A DNA stretch of 32,580 bases from Bifidobacterium breve (GCA_943328785.2 CALQBJ020000012.1:1-32580); one strand, 5' to 3'; shown: positions 1 through 7,691, numbered from the stretch's first letter. Numbers and translations are program-made. Notes: generated by a model from the letters alone, not told the origin.

Positions 1-63
1 CGCGCCGGTTATGTAAACGGCGAGACTATTCGCATCGCTTATGTTCTAATGAATTGTTTCAAT

Positions 64-92
64 TTGACTCAACTCCGCTAAATCGATGTAAT
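64..92 (+). promoter_or_regulatory. Sigma-70-type promoter for the pheA-ilvBNC leader
   Basis: TTGACT at 64-69 and TGTAAT at 87-92 are separated by 17 bases; each differs from the -35 and -10 consensus at one position. The surrounding 100 bases are clearly AT-richer than the rest of the window. The predicted transcription start is near base 99, only about 3 bases before the leader peptide ATG at 102, so the leader message would be nearly leaderless. No Shine-Dalgarno sequence precedes that ATG, which agrees. Confidence 0.7.
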
Positions 93-101
93 TTGTTGCG
101 C

Positions 102-191
102 ATGCTGCTAGTTTCAAATCCCGTCGTTTCGATCGCCGGAGCCGTCGTCGGCTTCGTGGTCGTCGTGACGGGCGTCCGGCCAACCGGATGA
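102..191 (+). CDS. Valine-rich leader peptide (candidate attenuator leader)
   Basis: This 29-codon reading frame (ATG 102, TGA 189-191) is too short for the ORF track. Ten of its 29 residues are valine, including the stretch VVGFVVVV, plus two leucines and one isoleucine. Valine-dense peptides of this size are typical of the known ilvB (ivbL) and ilv leader peptides, whose product has no function other than being translated. The frame ends inside the element that would form the antiterminator, so the ribosome position would decide RNA folding. There is no ribosome-binding site, but the predicted transcription start lies about 3 bases upstream, so leaderless initiation is plausible. A single Phe codon sits between the valine runs; whether it senses phenylalanine for pheA is speculative. 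Peptide expression has not been shown. Confidence 0.72.
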   Translation: MLLVSNPVVSIAGAVVGFVVVVTGVRPTG

Positions 192-251
192 TGGCAGTGC
201 AGCGTTCAGCAGCTCAGAGGCCATCGTCCGCACAGGATTGATGGCCTTTTT
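173..251 (+). promoter_or_regulatory. Transcription attenuator with pause, antiterminator and terminator hairpins
   Basis: Three competing structures can be drawn. The pause hairpin pairs 173-179 with 184-190 (7 bp including one G-U, loop CCAA). The antiterminator pairs 185-195 with 220-230 (11 consecutive bp including one G-U). The terminator pairs GGCCATC 219-225 with GATGGCC 240-246 and is followed by TTTTT at 247-251. The first and second share 185-190; the second and third share 220-225. A ribosome stalled in the valine codons at 156-167 would mask 173-179 and free 185-195 to form the antiterminator. A ribosome reaching the stop codon at 189-191 would cover 185-195 and let the terminator form. 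This is the classical attenuation geometry. Confidence 0.75.
219..251 (+). terminator. Intrinsic terminator upstream of pheA
   Basis: The stem is a perfect 7-bp inverted repeat (GGCCATC/GATGGCC) with a 14-base loop, followed at once by five T. It lies 87 bases before the pheA start and after the valine-rich leader frame. It therefore reads as the regulated terminator of the attenuator, not as the end of an upstream gene. Confidence 0.75.
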
Positions 252-265
252 GCCGTACAGCGCCC

Positions 266-293
266 GCCTTCGCCCTTCGGGCTTCGGCGAGGC
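266..293. repeat. Imperfect GC palindrome between attenuator and pheA
   Basis: A 28-base imperfect palindrome begins GCCTTCGCCC and ends GGCGAGGC, with a tight GCCC/GGGC core around TTC. It follows the attenuator T run and could fold in the readthrough transcript. It looks like a small dispersed palindromic element; I see no other close copy in this window. Confidence 0.4.
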
Positions 294-305
294 AAGTGAA
301 CAACT

Positions 306-333
306 AACGACCAACGACTAAAGACCAACGACC
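306..333 (+). repeat. Four tandem heptamers abutting the pheA start
   Basis: The units AACGACC, AACGACT, AAAGACC and AACGACC follow one another without a gap and end 5 bases before the pheA ATG. They occupy the place where a Shine-Dalgarno sequence would be expected, and none is present. The tract is G-poor and probably unstructured in RNA, which could help initiation without a ribosome-binding site. That role is inference. Confidence 0.7.
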
Positions 334-338
334 ACCAC

Positions 339-1166
339 ATGAAGATTGCGTATCAGGGAGAACCGGGCGCGTTCAGCGAGGCGGCCTCGAGGCAGGTGAG
401 CGCCTCAGCCGAGCTGCTGCCGTGTAAGGCCTTCGAGGATGTCTTCGCGGCCGTCGACAGCGGCCGGGTCGACTATGGCGTGCTGCCGATCGAGAACTCG
501 ATCGGGGGCAGCATCCATCGCAATTTCGATCTGCTGCTCGAGAACCAGCTACCGATCGTCGGTGAGGTGGAGGTGCCTGTGGTGCACCACCTGCTGGCGC
601 TGCCAGGCACGCAACTCGAGGGGATCAAGCGGGTCTTCTCGCACCCGCAGGCGCTGGCGCAGTGCGACCGCTTCCTGCGCACGCTGACCGGCGTCGAAAT
701 CACCGCCACCTACGACACGGCCGGCAGCGCGAAAATGATCGCCGAGCAGCAGATGAAGAACGCGGCGGCCATTGCGTCGGCCAGGGCCGGGGAGCTGTTC
801 GGGCTCGAACCGGTGCGCTCCTCGATCCAGGACTACGACAGCAACACCACCCGGTTTCTGGTGGTGGGGCGTACGCCGCTGTCGGATGCCGCGCCTGACA
901 AGACGACGATCGTGTTCACGCTCTCGAACGAAGCCGGCGCCCTGTTCAAGGCGCTGGCCGCCATTGCGCTGCGTGGTATCGACCTGACGAAGCTCGAGTC
1001 GCGGCCCATACCGGGCCGGAAGTGGGAATACCTGTTCTACGTCGACCTGGCAGCCGCGCGTGACGATCTGGCATGCGCGCGTGCCCTGGCCCATCTTGCG
1101 GAATTCGCGCCGATGGTTCGGGTGCTCGGGTCCTATCCAAGTTCGAGACCGGCCGCCCACGGGTAG
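339..1166 (+). CDS. pheA: Prephenate dehydratase
   Basis: It converts prephenate to phenylpyruvate in the cytoplasm, the committed step towards phenylalanine. The 275 residues match a monofunctional dehydratase without a chorismate mutase domain. Residues 1-180 form the catalytic periplasmic-binding-protein-like fold, with GEPGAFSE near residue 7, the NSIGGS segment near 53-58 and the catalytic TRF motif at 171-173. Residues 188-265 form a regulatory ACT domain with the Phe-binding ESRP motif at 220-223, so feedback inhibition by phenylalanine is expected. The ATG at 339 is the natural start but has no Shine-Dalgarno sequence; tandem heptamers lie there instead. It is the first gene after the valine attenuator and precedes ilvB by 54 bases. 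An aromatic gene heading a branched-chain operon is unusual. Confidence 0.96.
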   Translation: MKIAYQGEPGAFSEAASRQVSASAELLPCKAFEDVFAAVDSGRVDYGVLPIENSIGGSIHRNFDLLLENQLPIVGEVEVPVVHHLLALPGTQLEGIKRVFSHPQALAQCDRFLRTLTGVEITATYDTAGSAKMIAEQQMKNAAAIASARAGELFGLEPVRSSIQDYDSNTTRFLVVGRTPLSDAAPDKTTIVFTLSNEAGALFKALAAIALRGIDLTKLESRPIPGRKWEYLFYVDLAAARDDLACARALAHLAEFAPMVRVLGSYPSSRPAAHG

Positions 1167-1220
1167 CCGGTTCATGCATCGCTGACTGCTGGAACGAATT
1201 CAGGCCTGGGATCAACGCTT

Positions 1221-2924
1221 ATGAGCAAGAAGACGCTGACTGGTGCGCAGATTCTGTGGGAATGCCTCGTGCGGGAGGGGGTCGACGTCGTGTTCGGCTA
1301 CCCCGGCGGCGCCATTCTCCCCGCCTACGACGCGATGCTGGACTACCCGATCCGGCACATCCTGGTCCGCCACGAGCAGGGCGCGACGCACATGGCTGAC
1401 GGGTATGCCCGCGCAACCGGTAAGGTCGGCGTCGCTATCGCGACGTCGGGTCCCGGCGCCACGAACATGGTGACCGGCATTGCCACCGCGATGATGGACT
1501 CGTCGCCCATCGTCTGCATCACCGGCCAGGTCGGCAGCGGCCTTATCGGCTCGGATGCGTTCCAGGAAACCGACATCACCGGCATCACGCTGCCGGTGAC
1601 CAAGCACAACTACCTGGTGGCCAGGTCCAGCGACATCGCCCCGGCCGTGCGTGAGGCGTTCGCCATTGCCAAGGACGGTCGCCCTGGGCCGGTGCTGATC
1701 GATATCACGAAGGACGCGCAGCTCGGCGTCTGCGAGCTCGACTGGGAGGACGCCGCGCCGGACATGGCGAGCATCGATCGCAGCGGCCACTCCTTCGGCG
1801 TCGACCCGATTGCGCTCATCAACGCCGCACAGCGTCCCGTGATTCTCGCCGGCCACGGCATCATCCTCGGCGGCGGCGAAGCGGCCGTCCGCGCCTTCGC
1901 CGAGAAGACGCAGATTCCGGTGGCGATGACGCTGCTCGGCATCGGCAGCGTGCCGGCGTCGCACCCGCTCAACCTCGGCATGATGGGGATGCACGGCGAG
2001 TCGTGGGTGAACACCGCCATCCAGGAAGCCGACCTGCTGATCGCGCTCGGCATGCGATTCGACGACCGCGTCACGGGCAACATCAAGACCTACGCGCCGA
2101 ACGCCAAGAAGATTCACGTCGACATCGACCCGGCCGAGTTCAACAAGAACGTGACGATCGACTCGGCCATCTCCGGCGACGTCGGCGCGGTGGTGACCGG
2201 CTGGATGTCGACGCTGGTCGACGTCGACCGCACCACCTGGCTGGCGCACATCTCGGACCAGAAGGGCGATGCCGCGGTCCGCGACATCAAGAACCTGCCC
2301 GACGATGGGCACCTGTATGCGGCGCACGTGATCAACGACATCTGGCGCATCACCGAGGGCAAGGCGATCGTGGTGACCGACGTCGGCCAGCACCAGATGT
2401 GGGAAGCGCAGTACTACCATCACGAAACGCCGCGTTCGCTGATCACCTCTGGCGGTCTCGGCACGATGGGCTTCGCGCTGCCGGCGGCGATTGGCGCCAA
2501 GGTGGGTAAGCCCGACGCCGAAGTGTGGGTGGTGGTTGGCGACGGCGGCTTCCAGATGACGCTCTGCGAACTCGCGACCATGGTGCAGGAAGGCCTGGAC
2601 GTGAAGATCTGCGTCATCAACAACGGCTACCTGGGCATGGTGCGCCAGTGGCAGGAATTCTTCTACCAGCGCCGGTACGCGGCAACGCCGATCACCGGTC
2701 CCGACATCGAGAAGCTCGCGGGCGCCTACGGCATCTGGGGGGCCACGGTGACCTCGCGGTCGCAGGTGCAGTCGACAGTCGACGCCGCCCGCCGTCAGAA
2801 GGGCGCGCTCATCGACTTCCGCGTCGAGCAGGAAGACTCGGTGTTCCCAATGGTGCCGGCCGGCAACGACCTGCACAACATGATTCGCCGCCCGTCGCCG
2901 ATCGTGGAAACCTCGGCCGACTGA
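1221..2924 (+). CDS. ilvB: Acetolactate synthase large (catalytic) subunit
   Basis: This thiamine-diphosphate enzyme condenses two pyruvates to acetolactate, or pyruvate with 2-oxobutyrate, at the start of valine, leucine and isoleucine synthesis. The 567 residues have the usual family length. The N-terminal pyrimidine-binding domain shows GYPGGAILPAYDA near residue 26, the catalytic glutamate in RHEQGA (Glu52) and the TSGPGATN segment. A central FAD-binding-type domain follows. The C-terminal TPP domain has GDGGFQMT followed about 25 residues later by NNGYLGMVRQWQ, the metal/diphosphate motif. The ATG at 1221 has only a weak upstream purine stretch. ilvN follows after 23 bases, so the two subunits of the holoenzyme should be co-expressed. 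Anabolic rather than catabolic (AlsS) assignment rests on the adjacent ilvN and ilvC. Confidence 0.97.
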   Translation: MSKKTLTGAQILWECLVREGVDVVFGYPGGAILPAYDAMLDYPIRHILVRHEQGATHMADGYARATGKVGVAIATSGPGATNMVTGIATAMMDSSPIVCITGQVGSGLIGSDAFQETDITGITLPVTKHNYLVARSSDIAPAVREAFAIAKDGRPGPVLIDITKDAQLGVCELDWEDAAPDMASIDRSGHSFGVDPIALINAAQRPVILAGHGIILGGGEAAVRAFAEKTQIPVAMTLLGIGSVPASHPLNLGMMGMHGESWVNTAIQEADLLIALGMRFDDRVTGNIKTYAPNAKKIHVDIDPAEFNKNVTIDSAISGDVGAVVTGWMSTLVDVDRTTWLAHISDQKGDAAVRDIKNLPDDGHLYAAHVINDIWRITEGKAIVVTDVGQHQMWEAQYYHHETPRSLITSGGLGTMGFALPAAIGAKVGKPDAEVWVVVGDGGFQMTLCELATMVQEGLDVKICVINNGYLGMVRQWQEFFYQRRYAATPITGPDIEKLAGAYGIWGATVTSRSQVQSTVDAARRQKGALIDFRVEQEDSVFPMVPAGNDLHNMIRRPSPIVETSAD

Positions 2925-2947
2925 CAGCGCGGAGAGCATAGGTCACC

Positions 2948-3502
2948 ATGCAGACATTCGCCGTATACGTGGACAACAAGCCCGGTGTGCTGAACCGGGT
3001 GTCGTCACTCTTCCGCCGCCGCGCCTTCAACATCGAGTCGTTGACAGTGGGGCACACCGAGGTCTCCGGCCTCTCGCGCATGACCATCGTCGTGAACACC
3101 GACGAGCGGGGCGCGCGGCTGGTGGAAGCCAACCTGTACAAGCTGTTGCCGGTCCGCCGGGTGGACAACATCACGCGCGTTCCGACCATCGGCCGCGACC
3201 TGGCAATGATCAAGGTGCAGGCGACCGGCGATGCCCGGACGCAGGTCATGCAGCTCGTCGACGTCTACCGCGCCAGGATTGTCGATGTCAGCCCGGAGAC
3301 ACTGGTGATCGAAACCACCGGAACTGAAGATAAAATCGATAGCTTGCTTGAAGTGCTCAGGCCCTACGGGGTGATCGAGATGGTCCGGACGGGTCGCGTC
3401 GAAATGGTGCGCGGCACCTCGCAGGCGATCACCGTGGCTCCGTCGCGCGGCATCGGCGACGGGCCGACGCGGACGGCTGACGGCGGCGCCATCTCGGTCT
3501 AG
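2948..3502 (+). CDS. ilvN: Acetolactate synthase small (regulatory) subunit
   Basis: It binds the IlvB catalytic subunit, raises its activity and gives valine feedback inhibition. The 184 residues fit the longer two-domain class. An N-terminal ACT domain opens with FAVYVDNKPGVLNRVSSLFRR, with the conserved FNIESLTVG segment near residue 28. The C-terminal small-subunit domain covers about residues 80-165, with YRARIVDVSPETLVIETTG. The last 20 residues look like a disordered tail. A GGAGA stretch about 12 bases upstream could serve as ribosome-binding site. It follows ilvB by 23 bases and is separated from ilvC by 135 bases containing two hairpins. Confidence 0.95.
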   Translation: MQTFAVYVDNKPGVLNRVSSLFRRRAFNIESLTVGHTEVSGLSRMTIVVNTDERGARLVEANLYKLLPVRRVDNITRVPTIGRDLAMIKVQATGDARTQVMQLVDVYRARIVDVSPETLVIETTGTEDKIDSLLEVLRPYGVIEMVRTGRVEMVRGTSQAITVAPSRGIGDGPTRTADGGAISV

Positions 3503-3533
3503 CGACGGGGACGGACTTCGGGTTGCTGTCGCC

Positions 3534-3551
3534 GCGGGTCATCAGGCCCGC
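3534..3551 (+). other. Hairpin in the ilvN-ilvC gap
   Basis: GCGGGTC pairs with GGCCCGC (7 bp including one U-G) around an ATCA loop. There is no T run, so it is not an intrinsic terminator. Together with the hairpin at 3558-3575 it may separate or stabilise the ilvBN and ilvC parts of the message; this is inference. Confidence 0.45.
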
Positions 3552-3557
3552 AGATCG

Positions 3558-3575
3558 GCCGACCTGAAGGTCGGC
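3558..3575. repeat. REP-like palindrome GCCGACCT-GA-AGGTCGGC
   Basis: A perfect 8-base inverted repeat around a GA centre lies between ilvN and ilvC. Its form (about 18 bases, 2-base centre, GC-rich arms) matches the GTCCGGCT palindromes at 30992-31096, although the arm sequence differs. It is probably a small dispersed palindromic element; in RNA it would form a stem with a four-base loop. Confidence 0.5.
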
Positions 3576-3637
3576 AGCGACGAACATGTGTTGGCGGCTA
3601 CGCAGAGTGTCTATTACCGACTTGGAGACTTAGACGA

Positions 3638-4669
3638 ATGGCGAAGATGTACTACGACGCGGACGCGGACCTCAGCCTCATTCAGGGCAAGAAGGTCGCG
3701 GTGATCGGTTACGGATCGCAGGGCCACGCACACTCCCTCAATCTGAAGGACAGCGGCGTGAGCGTCCGTGTTGGCCTGTCGGCGACGAGCCGGTCGCGCG
3801 CGAAGGCGCAGGCGGCTGGTCTCGAAGTCGGCAACCCGGCGGAAGTGGCGGCCTGGGCCGACGTCATCATGATGCTCGTGCCGGACACCACGGCCGCGCG
3901 TCTGTTCAAGGAAGCGGTGGAGCCGAACCTGGCCGCCGGCAAGATGGTGATGTTCGCGCACGGCTTCAACATCCGCTTCGGCACGATCAAGGTCCGCGAG
4001 GACGTCGACGTGTCGATGGTGGCCCCGAAGTCGCCCGGTCATCGCGTGCGTGAGCTGTATGTCGAAGGCGCCGGCACCCCGGCCCTGTTTGCTGTGCACC
4101 AGGATGCCACCGGTCACGCCCGCGCCCTGACGCTGTCCTACGCCAAGGGCATCGGCGTCACCCGCGCCGGCGTCATCGAGACCACGTTCTCGGAAGAGAC
4201 CGAAACCGACCTGTTCGGCGAACAGGCCGTCCTCTGCGGCGGCGTCAGCGCGCTGGTGAAGGCGGGCTTCGAGACGCTCGTCGAGGCGGGCTACCAGCCG
4301 GAAGTCGCCTACTTCGAGTGCATGCACGAGCTGAAGCTCATCGTCGACCTGATGTACCAGGGCGGCCTGAACTACATGCGCTATTCGGTGAGCGACACGG
4401 CCGAGGCCGGCGACTACACCTCCGGTCCGCGCATCGTCACGGCAGAGACCAAGGCCGAGATGAAGCGTGTGCTCGACGACATCCGCAGCGGCAAGTGGGC
4501 GGCGGCCTGGGTCGAGGAGAACGCCACGGGCCGTAAGACCTTCGAGGCCACCCGTAAGTCCGAGCGCGCGCACCAGATCGAGAAGGTCGGCGCCCAGTTG
4601 CGCGGCATGATGCCGTTCCTGCGTCCGGTGACGATCACGGACGAGGACGTCAACAACCAGACCCTTTAG
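3638..4669 (+). CDS. ilvC: Ketol-acid reductoisomerase
   Basis: It rearranges and reduces acetolactate or acetohydroxybutyrate to the dihydroxy acid, the second common step of branched-chain amino acid synthesis. At 343 residues it is a class I (short) enzyme. The N-terminal Rossmann domain carries GYGSQG at 24-29, and serines in the following loop (SATSRSR) fit NADPH binding. The [10 protein letters not shown] segment and the C-terminal knotted domain with the magnesium-binding DLFGEQ and [13 protein letters not shown] segments are present. GGAG about 11 bases before the ATG supports this start. It is the last biosynthetic gene of the operon, and the sigma-54 activator begins 3 bases after its stop codon. 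Confidence 0.97.
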   Translation: MAKMYYDADADLSLIQGKKVAVIGYGSQGHAHSLNLKDSGVSVRVGLSATSRSRAKAQAAGLEVGNPAEVAAWADVIMMLVPDTTAARLFKEAVEPNLAAGKMVMFAHGFNIRFGTIKVREDVDVSMVAPKSPGHRVRELYVEGAGTPALFAVHQDATGHARALTLSYAKGIGVTRAGVIETTFSEETETDLFGEQAVLCGGVSALVKAGFETLVEAGYQPEVAYFECMHELKLIVDLMYQGGLNYMRYSVSDTAEAGDYTSGPRIVTAETKAEMKRVLDDIRSGKWAAAWVEENATGRKTFEATRKSERAHQIEKVGAQLRGMMPFLRPVTITDEDVNNQTL

Positions 4670-4672
4670 CTG

Positions 4673-6235
4673 ATGGCCAAAACACGTTCGGCTGAGGACC
4701 CGGCCGTCGTCCAGGCCCGTGAGTCGCGACGACTCTCCACGCTGCTGGAGATTAGCCACGCACTCTCGGGCACGCTGAATCTGCGATCGGCCCTGCACCG
4801 GGCACTCGAGATCCTGGCGAAGCACCACGGTACGGTCCGCAGCCTGATCGTGTTCCTGCACGATAATCGCGAACTGCACGTCGAGGCCGCCGATGGCCTC
4901 GACGCGCGCTCGCACGCCGTCCGGTATCGGGTAGGCGAGGGCATCATCGGCAAGGTGGTCGAGAGCAGCCGGCCGATTGTCGTCCCGCGCGTCAGCCAGG
5001 AACCGGAATTCCTCAACCGTGCCGCCAAGCGCGCGGACGTCCACAAGGACGAACTCAGCTTCATCTGCGTACCGATTCTGCTGAACCGGCGCGCCGTCGG
5101 CGCCATCGGCGTCGACCTCAAGTTCAACGCGGACCGCGACTACGAGCGCTACGTGAAGTTCCTCGGCATCGTGGCGTCGAGTATTGCTGCCGCAGTGAAG
5201 ATTCAGCGGCTGGTCGAGGAGGACAAGAAGCGCCTCGTCGACGAGAACACGCACCTCCGCCAGGAACTGAAGGAACGCTACGACTTCTCCAGCATCATCG
5301 GCAGCAGCGGCCCCGTCCGTCAGATGTACGAGCAGATGTCGCAGGTGGCCGCCACCAACACGACGGTGATGATTCGCGGCGAGTCGGGCACGGGCAAGGA
5401 ACTGGTGGCCCACTCGATTCATTACAACTCACCGCGTGCGAACAAGCCGTTCGTGAAGGTCAGTTGCGCGGCGCTGCCAGACAGCCTCATCGAATCGGAA
5501 CTCTTCGGCTACGAGCGCGGTGCCTTCACCGGCGCCGAGCAGCGGAAGAAGGGGCGCTTCGAGATGGCCGAGGGCGGCACGCTGTTCCTCGACGAAATCG
5601 GCGACATCCACCTGTCAACCCAGGTGAAGCTGCTGCGCGTCCTGCAGGAGCGTGAGTTCGAGCGGCTGGGCAGCACCGAAACCGTCAAGGTAAACGTGCG
5701 TCTGCTCGCCGCCACCAACAAGGACATGGAGCGGGCGATTGCCGCCGGTACCTTCCGCGAAGACCTCTACTACCGCCTGAACGTCTTCTCGATCTTCGTG
5801 CCGCCACTGCGCGAGCGGAAGGCTGACCTGCTGCTGCTTGTCGACCACTTCCTCGAGAAGTTCTCGCGTGAGCACCACAAGAACATCAAGCGCATCGCCA
5901 CGCCTGCCATCGACATGCTCATGAGCTATCACTGGCCCGGCAACGTCCGCGAGTTGGAGAACACGCTCGAACGTTCGGTGCTGATGTGCGATGGTCAGGT
6001 CATTCACGGGCATCACCTGCCGCCGTCGCTGCAGACGGCCGAAGCCTCTGGCACGGTGACACGCGTGTCGCTGAATGATGCGGTGGCCGGGTTCGAGAAG
6101 GACCTCATCCAGGACGCGCTGAAGACGACACGCGGCAACCGCGCCAAGGCGGCCCGCCTGCTCGACACCACCGAGCGCGTGCTGAACTACAAGGTGAAGA
6201 AATACGGCGTCGACGTCCGCCGCTTCACGTCCTAG
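4673..6235 (+). CDS. GAF-domain sigma-54-dependent transcription activator (NifA-like layout)
   Basis: It is an enhancer-binding protein that would use ATP hydrolysis to open promoters bound by sigma-54 RNA polymerase. The order is a GAF sensor domain (about 20-180), a short charged linker, an AAA+ domain (about 205-430) and a C-terminal Fis-type helix-turn-helix (about 480-515, AKAARLLDTTERVLNYKVKK). Walker A GESGTGKE is at 236-243, the sigma-54-contacting GAFTGA loop at 283-288 and Walker B GGTLFLDEIG at 301-310, so it should be active. There is no receiver domain, which excludes NtrC. The ATG lies 3 bases after the ilvC stop, implying co-transcription. The domain order equals NifA, but no nif gene is in view, so I do not assign that name. 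A candidate sigma-54 promoter lies before amt. Confidence 0.9.
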   Translation: MAKTRSAEDPAVVQARESRRLSTLLEISHALSGTLNLRSALHRALEILAKHHGTVRSLIVFLHDNRELHVEAADGLDARSHAVRYRVGEGIIGKVVESSRPIVVPRVSQEPEFLNRAAKRADVHKDELSFICVPILLNRRAVGAIGVDLKFNADRDYERYVKFLGIVASSIAAAVKIQRLVEEDKKRLVDENTHLRQELKERYDFSSIIGSSGPVRQMYEQMSQVAATNTTVMIRGESGTGKELVAHSIHYNSPRANKPFVKVSCAALPDSLIESELFGYERGAFTGAEQRKKGRFEMAEGGTLFLDEIGDIHLSTQVKLLRVLQEREFERLGSTETVKVNVRLLAATNKDMERAIAAGTFREDLYYRLNVFSIFVPPLRERKADLLLLVDHFLEKFSREHHKNIKRIATPAIDMLMSYHWPGNVRELENTLERSVLMCDGQVIHGHHLPPSLQTAEASGTVTRVSLNDAVAGFEKDLIQDALKTTRGNRAKAARLLDTTERVLNYKVKKYGVDVRRFTS

Positions 6236-6265
6236 CGGAATCGATCGAGGCGACGGCTCGTCCCC

Positions 6266-6574
6266 TCAGCCGCGACGCAGCCGCATCCGCCGGCCGACAT
6301 ACGCCGCCAGCACCATCGGCACACTCAACGCCACGAAATAGAAGAATGGCCAGAGCCACGCCGGCGCCATGCTGGCGCCGCGGTAGAGGGCTGCCGCGAA
6401 CTGTGCCGGGCCAATCACCGCAGGCGTCATCCAGCCACGTCCGGTGGAGAAGTAGCCGATCGCGGCGCACAGGACGACGGCCACCGGCAGCCCGCTGCGC
6501 GAGCCGAGCGTGCCGACTTCGAGCGCCACGCCGAGCGCGAGTGAGAGAATGAGCGCCGTTCGCGCCGGAAGCAT
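6266..6574 (-). CDS. Small membrane protein ending the MoxR/vWA operon
   Basis: I do not recognise a family. The 102-residue product is strongly hydrophobic, with about four membrane segments (near 5-20, 27-42, 50-66 and 73-95) and a basic C-terminus (RRMRLRRG), which suggests the tail lies in the cytoplasm. The preceding vWA gene stops at 6579, so the two nearly touch; the frame can start at GTG 6577 or ATG 6574 and I chose ATG. Synteny at the end of a seven-gene operon and a membrane-like composition argue that it is real. It may anchor or assist the membrane-bound vWA proteins. Confidence 0.6.
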   Translation of the reverse strand: MLPARTALILSLALGVALEVGTLGSRSGLPVAVVLCAAIGYFSTGRGWMTPAVIGPAQFAAALYRGASMAPAWLWPFFYFVALSVPMVLAAYVGRRMRLRRG

Positions 6575-6578
6575 CACC

Positions 6579-7688
6579 CTACCCGAGGAGAAAGAGGACT
6601 ACGACGGCCGCGAGGCTGACGCCGATGGTCTGGATCCAGAGTTCCGCGCGATCGCGCAGGAACAGCATGCCGAGGAACGGGAAGATGGCGGCCAGCACGA
6701 GGAAGCGCCAGTAGAGCTCCTCGGACTGCTCGACGGCGCCGAGCGACGGCGCCATGCGCTTCGCGGTGTCGATGATCTGGTTGGCGATGCGGCGGTCGCC
6801 GTCGCGGTCCAGCTCGAAGTACTGGCCGCCGCCGGCTGACGCCAGTTTCTGCAGCGTGGCGCGGTCGAGGCGCGAGATCGTTGGCACCTCCGCGTCGTGG
6901 ATGACGTTCCCCGCCTTGTCCTTGAAGTCGGGCATCTTGCCGCCACCGAGCGTGCCGACACCGACCACGAAGACCGGGATGCTCGCCTCCTGCGCCTTCT
7001 TCAACGACTTCTCGACCTCACCGCTCCAGGTCTCACCGTCGGTCACCATGACGAACGCCTTGGCGTTCGGCGACTTGCCATGCAGTTCGGCGTCGCGGTC
7101 GATCAGCCGTACACCCCAGTAGATGCCCTGTTCACTGTTCGTGTCCCAGGTGGTCTCGTCCTCGAGGCGGAATGGCGACATCAGATCGAGGTGATCGATG
7201 AAGAAGAAGAAGGTGTTGGGGTCCTTGGTCAGGCGGATCTGCGGCGTGGCGATGTGGGCGAACAGCGCCAGCGCGATACGGTCGCTGTTCCAACTGAGCG
7301 AGTCGCCGATGACGCGCAGGAACTCGATCGAGCGCTGCCAGCGGTTGCCGGCGACGTCCGCGACGTGCATCGAGGCGGAGCCGTCCTGCAGGATGACCAG
7401 GTCGATGCCGCCGGAGCGGACCGCCGTGGCCGGTCCGTGCGGGCGGGCGAGGGCGAGCACGAGCGCGGCGGACGACAGGATCAGGCAGAGCCAGAACGGC
7501 AGGTCGCCCAGCGGCGCGAAGCGCTCGCGTACCGGCACCATGCGCGTACGCTGCAACTGCCGGCCGGTGATGCGGCGGCGGAGCAGCCGCCACATCCACA
7601 GCACCAGCAGGAGCGCTGGCGCGGCGAGCAGCCAGAGAATCTCCGGCTGCCCAAACGTAATCTGCCTGAGGTCGATCCGGACGAGCAC
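6579..7688 (-). CDS. Membrane vWA-domain protein (BatB-like)
   Basis: A von Willebrand factor A protein anchored in the inner membrane. Two N-terminal membrane segments (about 17-35 and 61-80) precede a vWA domain with the metal-binding MIDAS motif DGSAS at 102-106 and the later VTDGE segment. Two more hydrophobic segments close the protein (about 325-345 and 350-369). Length (369 residues) and layout match BatA/BatB proteins, which work with MoxR ATPases and are linked to envelope stress or protein maturation in other bacteria. The start is GTG at 7688, 3 bases after the preceding stop, with AAGGG upstream. It is the second vWA gene of the operon; its loop regions differ strongly from the first, so this is not a recent duplication. 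Confidence 0.85.
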   Translation of the reverse strand: MLVRIDLRQITFGQPEILWLLAAPALLLVLWMWRLLRRRITGRQLQRTRMVPVRERFAPLGDLPFWLCLILSSAALVLALARPHGPATAVRSGGIDLVILQDGSASMHVADVAGNRWQRSIEFLRVIGDSLSWNSDRIALALFAHIATPQIRLTKDPNTFFFFIDHLDLMSPFRLEDETTWDTNSEQGIYWGVRLIDRDAELHGKSPNAKAFVMVTDGETWSGEVEKSLKKAQEASIPVFVVGVGTLGGGKMPDFKDKAGNVIHDAEVPTISRLDRATLQKLASAGGGQYFELDRDGDRRIANQIIDTAKRMAPSLGAVEQSEELYWRFLVLAAIFPFLGMLFLRDRAELWIQTIGVSLAAVVVLFLLG

Positions 7689-7691
7689 GCG

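Noticed and set aside
102-338. T-box or other riboswitch upstream of pheA
   Set aside because: No T-box sequence or specifier-loop architecture is visible; the valine-rich translated frame and stem overlap explain the terminator better.
1212-2939. 575-residue - strand ORF opposite ilvB
   Set aside because: It is a GC-rich shadow of ilvB with a low-complexity Arg/His/Asp/Val composition and no family motif.
3614-5422. 602-residue - strand ORF opposite ilvC and the sigma-54 activator
   Set aside because: It spans two well-supported + strand genes and has shadow composition (His/Arg/Asp/Leu-rich, no domain).
4673-6235. Naming the GAF-AAA-Fis protein NifA
   Set aside because: The domain order matches, but no nif gene is present and many other activators share this layout.
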